Positions 1 through 5,002 of a DNA stretch of 5,002 nt are shown in pieces. The stretch is from the NCBI GenBank assembly GCA_021604265.1, contig BQIY01000230.1, positions 1 through 5,002 on the forward strand. Reading direction: 5' to 3'. The notes below the pieces were generated by a model. The model was not told the DNA's origin. It did not search any database and worked only from the letters and a program-made list of their open reading frames with translations. Every line of letters starts with the position of its first letter. The stretch's first letter is position 1. The position numbers were made by a program, and so were the translations under genes. Origin of the DNA: Nitrospirales bacterium. GTDB taxonomy: Bacteria > Nitrospirota > Nitrospiria > Nitrospirales > UBA8639.

Positions 1-303
1 GACTCGATGGAGTTTTTCCACTTTGGGAGTCTGGACCGTTTCCATGATAGGAATCTTGAAGTGTGGTCCAGGTTCTGCCGTTCGCACCACATCTCCAAAT
101 CGTTTCACCAGCCCCTGTTCGTCAGGCGCAACAATAAATACGCCTTGCGCAAGCAGAAAGACGGCGAGTACGATGAAAATGACGGATTTCATGCCCCCGC
201 CACTCGGTGTAAACCGTTTCATTTGTTCCTGAGCTTTTTTTAACGCTTCATCGAGTGGATCATCTCCACTTCGTCCCCAAGGGTCTTTGGGTTCCCAAGC
301 CAT
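1..303 (-). CDS. hflK: HflK, FtsH protease modulator (SPFH/band 7 family), N-terminal part only
   Basis: This is the first 101 codons of a gene that continues beyond the left edge. The ATG is at 303-301 on the minus strand, with AAGGAG (minus-strand reading of 309-314) five bases upstream. The protein opens MAWEPKDPWG, a Trp/Pro/Gly-rich polar start typical of HflK. A charged, probably helical stretch follows (about residues 14-31), then a Gly-rich linker and one membrane span (about 40-59). After the span comes the beginning of an SPFH/band 7 domain (VAPDEQGLVKRFGDVV at about 58-73, then EPGPHFKIP). In known bacteria HflK pairs with HflC in a large membrane complex that surrounds and restrains the FtsH protease, with most of HflK in the periplasm. 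HflC would be expected next, off the left edge. HflK rather than a generic stomatin-like protein is chosen because of the long polar N-terminus before the single span. The catalytic context and C-terminus cannot be seen. Confidence 0.88.
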   Translation of the reverse strand, partial: MAWEPKDPWGRSGDDPLDEALKKAQEQMKRFTPSGGGMKSVIFIVLAVFLLAQGVFIVAPDEQGLVKRFGDVVRTAEPGPHFKIPIMETVQTPKVEKLHRV

Positions 304-515
304 GCATGCTCCTTAGACGTTGTATAGAGAAAAACTGCGAAATTGACGATAAACCTGAATCTGTCTTGCACGTTATCAGAAATCCAGCGAGTGGGCAATA
401 AAGATTTGTCTTGTGCATGATGTTGGGATTTGAAAATGCTTGTGCGGCCACTTCACAATGGATAGGTAGCAGAAGGCACTGGTTTCATTTATTTCTGAGA
501 ACATCATGCGTATCG

Positions 516-521
516 TATATT
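516..521 (+). promoter_or_regulatory. Candidate -10 element for rluE
   Basis: TATATT matches the sigma-70 -10 consensus at five of six positions and lies 34 bases before the preferred GTG start. The -35 position at a 17-base spacing (493-498, TTCTGA) is poor, matching three of six. If real, transcription would begin near 528, which leaves room for the Shine-Dalgarno at 535-540 and would exclude the upstream TTG at 520 as a start. This is inference from sequence similarity only. Confidence 0.25.
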
Positions 522-534
522 GAGAATTTTTTCC

Positions 535-540
535 GGAAGG
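535..540 (+). promoter_or_regulatory. Ribosome binding site that decides the rluE start
   Basis: GGAAGG lies nine bases before the GTG at 550, a normal spacing. The in-frame TTG at 520 has no purine-rich Shine-Dalgarno before it; its upstream sequence is an AT-rich stretch. This site therefore favours translation from 550 and makes the ten extra N-terminal residues of the longer reading unlikely. Confidence 0.65.
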
Positions 541-549
541 CTGATCATC

Positions 550-1152
550 GTGTCTGATGCCTGTTTGCCCCGTTATCTGGTCTTTAATAAACCGTACGGG
601 GTTCTTTCCTCTTTTACTGACCCCGATGGACGACAGACGTTGGCTGAATATATTCCGATTCCATCGGTGTATGCGGCCGGCCGGTTAGACCGGGATAGTG
701 AAGGGTTGTTGTTCCTCACTTCCGACACGTCACTTCTCCATCGCATCACCGACCCTCGCTATAAAATGTGGAAAGAGTATTGGGTGCAAGTCGAACGGAT
801 TCCATCTGAAGATGCGTTGATAGCGTTGCGGCGGGGAGTTCTTGTCAAAGGAAAAATGACTCGACGGGCTGATGTCATGCTTATGGGGTCAGATCCAAAA
901 TTGTGGCCAAGGACTGTCCCCATTCGAGTTCGAAAGCATATTCCAACCGCATGGCTCCGTATACGGATTCAAGAAGGCATGAATCGTCAAATTCGAAGAA
1001 TGACGGCAGCGGTCGGGTATCCGACGCTTCGTGTTGTTCGAGTTGGCATTGGTCCTATCAGATTGAGAGGTCTTCAGCCTGGAGAGTGGCGCGAATTGAC
1101 GAATGAAGAGGTTGTCGAGTTGCCAGCTATCTATGCCTGCTCAAGTGAGTAA
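550..1152 (+). CDS. rluE: 23S rRNA pseudouridine synthase, RluE-like (RsuA/RluB/E/F family)
   Basis: The predicted 200-residue enzyme isomerises a uridine in rRNA to pseudouridine; E. coli RluE (217 residues) acts on 23S U2457. Numbered from the GTG at 550, the protein begins with the family opening YLVFNKPYGVLSSF (9-22). The catalytic motif GRLDRDSEGLL is at 44-54, with Asp47 as the expected nucleophile. LWPR (118-121), then PIRVRKHIPTAWL (124-136), resembles the E. coli RluE segment closely. EGMNRQIRRMTAAVGYPTLR (142-161) is the conserved RNA-binding/active-site strand region, and GEWREL (178-183) closes the fold. There is no N-terminal S4 domain, which fits RluE rather than RsuA, RluB or RluF. 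GTG at 550 is preferred because of the GGAAGG at 535-540; the frame is open from a TTG at 520. The gene diverges from hflK, with 246 bases between the two start codons, and appears monocistronic. The exact target uridine is inferred from family resemblance. Confidence 0.9.
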   Translation: MSDACLPRYLVFNKPYGVLSSFTDPDGRQTLAEYIPIPSVYAAGRLDRDSEGLLFLTSDTSLLHRITDPRYKMWKEYWVQVERIPSEDALIALRRGVLVKGKMTRRADVMLMGSDPKLWPRTVPIRVRKHIPTAWLRIRIQEGMNRQIRRMTAAVGYPTLRVVRVGIGPIRLRGLQPGEWRELTNEEVVELPAIYACSSE

Positions 1153-1234
1153 ACAATAAAATTGACGGATACTTCCATGGGAAATCTCAGTATTCACTTA
1201 AATGCAGGAAGAAAAACAGCAATGATGTCGTTCC

Positions 1235-1263
1235 TTGCTTAATTAATAGCGGTTTCATATAGT
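1235..1263 (+). promoter_or_regulatory. Candidate sigma-70 promoter of the PEP-CTERM gene
   Basis: TTGCTT (1235-1240) and TATAGT (1258-1263) are separated by exactly 17 bases, and match the -35 and -10 consensus at four and five of six positions. Transcription would begin near 1270, leaving a leader of about 65 bases before the ATG at 1335. The surrounding sequence is AT-rich, as expected for a promoter. No operator or riboswitch is recognisable in the leader. A weaker sigma-54-like match sits at 1279-1294 and is discussed as a finding. Confidence 0.45.
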
Positions 1264-1334
1264 AATTCCCATAATAACTGGTGGTCACCTTGATAATGTA
1301 GGGCCTAAACCTCAAGGATGGGGAGGATGTTATC

Positions 1335-1973
1335 ATGAAAATCACAATAGGGTTCTTTTTTATTTTATTACTATTTGGGGGAGCGGGGCAGGGACACGCA
1401 GTGACTCTGCAAGTGAATGGTAGCGGGCTACTTACTGGGGCGACTGGAGTCGGGGTAAATGGCGCTGTCTACGACGTGATGTTCATGGATGGTTCGTGCA
1501 ACAGTTTATTCAATAATTGTAATCCCGACTCATTTATTTTCAATACACAGGCATCAGCCCTCAATGCTTCCCAAGCATTATTAGACACAGTACTGATCGA
1601 TGCGGGGGGTGTTAACTTTGATACGGAACCTGAGGCGGTGAGGGGTTGTACGACTGGAACGCAAGAATGTTCTATATTGACCCCTTATTTAACCGACGGC
1701 ACCAACGTGACCACAGCGTTCACGGTAAATGGACAATCAGTGAACTTTGATGAGATTTTGCCTGGAACTCCTCCTGGCATATTCACAAATAGTGAGATTC
1801 CTGGAGGAGGCATCAGCTTGGATATCACATACGCAGTTTGGAAAACACCTGGGCCTGGAGATTCTGCGCCAATACCTGAACCGGCTACGGTTCTGATGTT
1901 ATCAACCGGTCTTCTTGGTCTTGCTGGCTATCGGTGGCAGAAACGGTCACGTGAGAGAATTTTTCAGGGGTAG
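1335..1973 (+). CDS. PEP-CTERM sorting-domain exported protein, function unknown
   Basis: The 212-residue protein is tripartite. A signal peptide covers residues 1-22 (MK, hydrophobic core, likely cleavage after GHA). The mature domain covers about 23-177. The C-terminal sorting signal has PEP at 181-183, a hydrophobic span at about 184-199, and a basic tail (RWQKRSRER, 200-208). PEP-CTERM signals are known substrates of exosortase (EpsH/XrtA-type), which removes the tail; mature proteins are exported to the envelope or extracellular matrix, often in exopolysaccharide-producing bacteria. The mature domain is rich in Gly, Asn, Thr and Val and looks beta-rich. It has four cysteines, as two CX6C pairs (C55/C62 and C105/C112), which could form two short disulphide loops. 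Landmarks include AVYDVMFMDGSC (44-55), ASQALLD (78-84) and ECSILTPY (111-118). I know no assigned function for this domain. The start is well supported by GGGGAGG at 1320-1326, eight bases upstream. No exosortase or polysaccharide gene is in the window, so the processing enzyme must be encoded elsewhere. Confidence 0.88.
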   Translation: MKITIGFFFILLLFGGAGQGHAVTLQVNGSGLLTGATGVGVNGAVYDVMFMDGSCNSLFNNCNPDSFIFNTQASALNASQALLDTVLIDAGGVNFDTEPEAVRGCTTGTQECSILTPYLTDGTNVTTAFTVNGQSVNFDEILPGTPPGIFTNSEIPGGGISLDITYAVWKTPGPGDSAPIPEPATVLMLSTGLLGLAGYRWQKRSRERIFQG

Positions 1974-2714
1974 CTATCCCCAAACAGGCACCTACTGAAA
2001 AAATCCTGAACGCGAGACGACGTGAGGGATTGAAGTCTTTTGGATAGTGTTGTCGCTACGTTGTCATCAATAACTGTGGCGTCTGCTTGCTTAATTTGGT
2101 TACTAGACTAAAATGGTGTTCATGTGTTTCACGTAGATATTGTGAGGCCCCTGATAGAATTTGCCAGAATATAGGATGTGAGATTAGTTGATAAATGAGG
2201 AACCGCAATTGGTCACCTTGGCCAAGTCATTCCTTTGGGAGTTAGCGGGAGTCTAATAGAAATCTATTTACGAATTTATTGGTATGACAATGAATGACTT
2301 CATAGACCTTCAATTACTGGCGTAAGGCTTAGGTTTGTATCTAGGAATGGCTAAAGGGTGAGTCCTGGATTATGTTGAAATACCTTTCAGAAAACTCCAT
2401 GTGGTGAGTTTTGGATTTCGCCGTCTGTCTAAGTTTTCCCTACATTTAAACCCATTTCGTATTGTCAGATATCCTCAATTACTTGAACATTTTGGCTACG
2501 CTCTGTACAATAAAGCGCTTTTTCGTCAATTAGTCTCATGCCATGAGTCTATTCTTGCACAATTTCGTTGTTCGCTTTTTTCTATCGGGCAGGAAGTGTT
2601 GACGAGCGAATAACGACACGCCAGCTGTTTGGCCACCCACATTCTCATGAACGAATTGCAGTCGAACATGAAGAGGAGTGCTGCGCGACTAGAATAAACA
2701 TGCTCTTGTCCTTC

Positions 2715-2734
2715 ATGCATGGATAGCCATGCAT
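2715..2734. repeat. Perfect inverted repeat upstream of hppA, possible operator or hairpin
   Basis: The arms ATGCATGG (2715-2722) and CCATGCAT (2727-2734) are perfect reverse complements separated by ATAG. The repeat ends 47 bases before the hppA ATG. As DNA it has the size and symmetry of a dimeric regulator site, and it would overlap the -35 region of the promoter suggested at 2720-2749. As RNA it would form an 8-bp stem with a 4-base loop. It is not followed directly by a T-run, so it is a poor intrinsic terminator. The regulatory role is inference. Confidence 0.55.
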
Positions 2735-2749
2735 CGGTACATCGATAAT
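2720..2749 (+). promoter_or_regulatory. Weak candidate hppA promoter
   Basis: GATAAT (2744-2749) matches the -10 consensus at five of six positions. With an 18-base spacer, TGGATA (2720-2725) matches the -35 consensus at four of six. Transcription would begin near 2756, giving a leader of about 26 bases that contains the hppA Shine-Dalgarno (AGGAG at 2766-2770, eleven bases before the ATG). The match is modest and could be chance in AT-rich DNA. Confidence 0.25.
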
Positions 2750-2781
2750 TTTCTTTTCAATCTGTAGGAGACCTATCAAAC

Positions 2782-4923
2782 ATGGCGGTAACGATTACTC
2801 TGGTTTTGTCCATCCTTGGGCTGGCCGTGGCGTTTTACTACTCTTCATCAGTCACAAAAATTCCCATTGATATGGGCGTCGATGATGCGGACACCAGGCA
2901 ACGCCTTGGGAAGATCCATGCGGCTATTTCCAGCGGTGCCATGGCCTTTCTGAAGCAAGAATATAAAATCATGGCCATCTTTATGGTGGTGTTTGCCGCC
3001 ATTATTGCGCTTCTCATTGATGACCACCATACAGATTATGTGAATGAGGGTATCTATACGGCCATCGCCTTTATCTTTGGGGCGATCATTTCCATCGCCT
3101 CGGGCTTTATCGGGATGAAAATTGCGACGCAAGGCAATGTGCGAACCACGGTCTCGGCGAATCAATCCCTTTCCACCGCGTTTAATGTCGCGCTGCATTC
3201 GGGGTCTGTGATGGGGTTTGCCTTAGTCAGTTTAGCCTCATTGGGACTTCTCATGATCTATCTTGGCTTGGCTGCCATCATGCCGGCTGAGCTTCCTACG
3301 CATATTCTTATGGAAGTTATTGCCGGGTTTGGCCTTGGCGGTTCGTCAATTGCGTTATTTGCGCGTGTGGGCGGTGGCATTTTTACGAAAGCCGCTGATG
3401 TCGGGGCGGATCTTGTCGGAAAAGTTGAAGCCGGAATTCCCGAAGACGATCCCCGGAACCCTGCGGTCATTGCCGATAACGTCGGCGATAATGTGGGTGA
3501 TGTGGCGGGAATGGGGGCTGACCTTTTCGGTTCCTGTGCCGAAAGCACCTGTGCCGCCATGGTGATTAGTGCTGTCGCGTTTTCCGGGATGGTTGATGCC
3601 CTGTTGTATCCAATCCTGATCTCAGCTATCGGAATTCCCGTGAGCTTTCTTACGATGATGATGATTAAAGTCGATACTGAGGATCAGGTTGGCCCGGCCC
3701 TCAAGAAGATGCTGATTATCTCTAGTGGTTTGATGGCAGTTGTCATGTTGTTCGTCACCAAAATGATGCTTCCCGATACATTTGAAATTGGTGGAGAGCC
3801 GTACACGGATTTGGGAGTGTATTTTTGCTTCCTCACAGGGTTGATTGCGGGTCTTGTTGTTGGCCTCATGACAGAGTATTACACCTCTCATGATTACGCC
3901 CCGGTTCGGGAAGTGGCGAAGTCGTGTGAAACGGGGTCGGCGACGAATATTATTTTTGGGCTAGCTCTTGGTTATCAGAGTGCCGTGGGTCCATACCTTG
4001 CCATTGGTCTAGCCATTTATATTCCATGGATATTGGCAGGTATGTATGGGGTAGCGATTGCCTCTCTCGGTATGTTGGGAACATTGGTTATTGCCTTGAC
4101 CATCGATGCCTATGGTCCAGTTTCTGATAATGCCGGCGGCATTGCAGAAATGGCCGGGATGCCGGAGCACGTTCGTAATCGAACTGACGTATTGGATGCG
4201 GCAGGAAATACGACCGCGGCCATCGGGAAAGGCTTTGCCATCGGAGCGGCAATTCTGACGTCGTTAGCCCTCTTCGCCGCGTTCCTCACGCGGGCGGATT
4301 TGTTAATGAAAGAACAACATGGTCCTGCTTATGATCTTTTAGGCAGCATTAATTTACTTGATCCCCTGGTGTTTACCAGTTTGTTTATTGGTGCCGTGTT
4401 GCCTTCCTACTTTTCGGCCATGACGATGAAGTCCGTCGGATCAGCGGCCTATGAGATGATTGAAGAAGTCCGGCGCCAATTCCGAACAATTCCCGGTCTT
4501 ATGGAAGGGAAGGCTGAAGCCGACTATGAGCAATGTGTGGCCATTTCGACGAAAGCCGCCCTCAAGGAAATGATTGCTCCAGGGATTCTCATCATGGGTA
4601 CGCCACTTATCACAGGGTTCCTTTTTGGAATTCAAGCCGTCGCTGGTGTTCTCGCTGGGTCCCTTGTCGCGGGCGGGGTCATTGCCATCTCTTCATCGAA
4701 CAGCGGCGGAGCGTGGGATAATGCCAAAAAGTATATTGAAAAAGGGAATCTTGGCGGCAAAGGTACGGAGACGCACAAGGCCGCAGTCGTCGGTGATACG
4801 GTTGGCGATCCTCTCAAAGACACATCGGGGCCGTCTCTGAACATTCTCATTAAACTTTCTGCCATTTTATCACTGGTCTTCGTCCCGTTTTTCGTGCAGT
4901 ACGGAGGATTGCTCACCAAGTAA
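2782..4923 (+). CDS. hppA: Membrane-bound pyrophosphatase, predicted K+-dependent proton pump
   Basis: The 713-residue integral membrane protein hydrolyses PPi and couples this to ion pumping across the cytoplasmic membrane. The length and roughly 15-16 hydrophobic segments fit the family. The catalytic signature is intact: [11 protein letters not shown] (206-216), then [19 protein letters not shown] (222-240), whose Asp residues bind Mg-PPi. [17 protein letters not shown] (441-457), [17 protein letters not shown] (637-653) and [22 protein letters not shown] (671-692; Asp672, 676, 680) complete the active site. [10 protein letters not shown] (475-484) has Ala479 and Gly482 where K+-independent enzymes have Lys and Thr, so K+ dependence is predicted. 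The sixth-helix gate reads DLFGSCAE (247-254): Gly250 replaces the Glu of Na+-pumping DLFES types, and Glu254 sits where plant-type H+ pumps (GSYAE) have theirs, so proton transport is predicted. Translation starts at the ATG after AGGAG (2766-2770). The gene stands alone. A role in recovering energy from biosynthetic PPi is inferred. Confidence 0.97.
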   Translation: MAVTITLVLSILGLAVAFYYSSSVTKIPIDMGVDDADTRQRLGKIHAAISSGAMAFLKQEYKIMAIFMVVFAAIIALLIDDHHTDYVNEGIYTAIAFIFGAIISIASGFIGMKIATQGNVRTTVSANQSLSTAFNVALHSGSVMGFALVSLASLGLLMIYLGLAAIMPAELPTHILMEVIAGFGLGGSSIALFARVGGGIFTKAADVGADLVGKVEAGIPEDDPRNPAVIADNVGDNVGDVAGMGADLFGSCAESTCAAMVISAVAFSGMVDALLYPILISAIGIPVSFLTMMMIKVDTEDQVGPALKKMLIISSGLMAVVMLFVTKMMLPDTFEIGGEPYTDLGVYFCFLTGLIAGLVVGLMTEYYTSHDYAPVREVAKSCETGSATNIIFGLALGYQSAVGPYLAIGLAIYIPWILAGMYGVAIASLGMLGTLVIALTIDAYGPVSDNAGGIAEMAGMPEHVRNRTDVLDAAGNTTAAIGKGFAIGAAILTSLALFAAFLTRADLLMKEQHGPAYDLLGSINLLDPLVFTSLFIGAVLPSYFSAMTMKSVGSAAYEMIEEVRRQFRTIPGLMEGKAEADYEQCVAISTKAALKEMIAPGILIMGTPLITGFLFGIQAVAGVLAGSLVAGGVIAISSSNSGGAWDNAKKYIEKGNLGGKGTETHKAAVVGDTVGDPLKDTSGPSLNILIKLSAILSLVFVPFFVQYGGLLTK

Positions 4924-4956
4924 AAGGCGTAGTGAATGCATGCGTAGAGAAATGCT

Positions 4957-4980
4957 CAGAGATTTTGACGAAATCATCTG
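4957..4980 (+). terminator. Hairpin after hppA, weak terminator candidate
   Basis: CAGAGATTT (4957-4965) pairs with AAATC-A-TCTG (4971-4980) through nine base pairs with one bulged A (4976) and a five-base loop (TGACG). It begins 34 bases after the hppA stop codon. No T-run follows, so it lacks the second half of an intrinsic terminator. It could be a 3'-end stabilising hairpin or a chance structure. Confidence 0.22.
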
Positions 4981-5002
4981 AATCCCAGCGACGCTCTGTG
5001 CC

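Larger units (their letters stand above)
1974..2781. other. 808-base intergenic region without a supportable gene
   Basis: This stretch is visibly more AT-rich than hppA, and stops are frequent in every frame. The longest plus-strand open frame (2401-2613, GTG start, 70 codons) has no Shine-Dalgarno, an unconvincing composition and no recognisable motif. A minus-strand frame (2720-2526, 64 codons) is equally unsupported. I see no tRNA, transposase remnant, terminal repeats or known riboswitch core. Short palindromes occur, such as CTTGGCCAAG at 2217-2226 and AAAGCGCTTT at 2512-2521, but these are too short to mean much. The exception is the 20-base inverted repeat at 2715-2734. The region could hold a small RNA, a long hppA leader or a decayed gene; the sequence alone does not decide. 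Confidence 0.6.

Noticed and set aside
260..451. Minus-strand open frame overlapping the hflK start
   Set aside because: It is in a different frame from the clear HflK N-terminus and has no motif of its own.
1167..1195. Possible hairpin (GGATACT paired with AGTATTC) after rluE
   Set aside because: It includes a G-T pair, has a large asymmetric interior and no T-run follows, so it is not convincing as a terminator.
1177..1242. 21-codon ATG open frame between rluE and the PEP-CTERM gene
   Set aside because: No Shine-Dalgarno, and it overlaps the candidate promoter. The length is within chance.
1960..2002. TTTTTCAG/CTGAAAAA inverted repeat with an inner GGGG/CCCC pairing around the PEP-CTERM stop codon
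   Set aside because: The arms are AT-rich and in the wrong order for a plus-strand intrinsic terminator. The inner stem has a bulge and a tight loop, so coincidence is likely.
1282..2220. Shared 11-base word TGGTCACCTTG at 1282-1292 and 2210-2220
   Set aside because: A few 11-base matches are expected by chance in 5 kb, and the flanking bases do not match.
2401..2613. 70-codon plus-strand open frame with GTG start
   Set aside because: It has no Shine-Dalgarno, an out-of-frame ATG overlaps its start, and the protein has no recognisable motif or membrane or signal pattern. It lies in AT-rich intergenic DNA.
2526..2720. 64-codon minus-strand open frame upstream of hppA
   Set aside because: No recognisable domain, and it overlaps both the other spurious frame and the inverted repeat. 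Its length is expected by chance.
3258..3560. About 100-codon open frames on both strands inside hppA, and similar ones at 2848-3198, 3622-3891 and 4632-4919
   Set aside because: They are shadows of the strongly conserved hppA coding sequence and have no supportable start signals or domains.

Overview
The window looks like ordinary chromosome from a Gram-negative, exosortase-bearing bacterium of moderate GC content. The evidence is a HflK-type membrane protein, an RluE-type pseudouridine synthase, a secreted protein with a C-terminal PEP-CTERM sorting signal, and a large membrane pyrophosphatase. My best guess is the Nitrospirota, perhaps a moderate-GC Nitrospira-like nitrite oxidiser. This rests on overall gene character only; there is no rRNA or other marker gene to settle it.

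Layout, left to right. (1) Bases 1-303, minus strand: the first 101 codons of hflK, running off the left edge. (2) Bases 304-549: a divergent intergenic region between hflK and rluE. (3) Bases 550-1152, plus strand: an RluE-like 23S rRNA pseudouridine synthase, best started at a GTG with a good Shine-Dalgarno rather than at an upstream TTG. (4) Bases 1153-1334: a spacer with a candidate sigma-70 promoter. (5) Bases 1335-1973, plus strand: a 212-residue PEP-CTERM exported protein of unknown function with two identically spaced cysteine pairs. (6) Bases 1974-2781: about 0.8 kb with no supportable gene, ending in a perfect 8-bp inverted repeat just upstream of hppA. (7) Bases 2782-4923, plus strand: a complete 713-residue membrane-bound pyrophosphatase, whose residues predict a K+-dependent, proton-pumping enzyme. 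(8) Bases 4924-5002: a short tail with a hairpin and no gene.

The genes do not form one pathway. HflK acts in membrane protease control, RluE in ribosome maturation, the PEP-CTERM protein at the cell surface, and HppA in PPi-driven ion pumping. Each plus-strand gene has its own Shine-Dalgarno and a sizeable upstream gap, so they are probably transcribed separately. I found no mobile element, CRISPR array, tRNA, rRNA or recognisable new multi-gene system. The points worth a second look are the hppA upstream inverted repeat, the ion-gate sequence of HppA, and the cysteine architecture of the PEP-CTERM protein.
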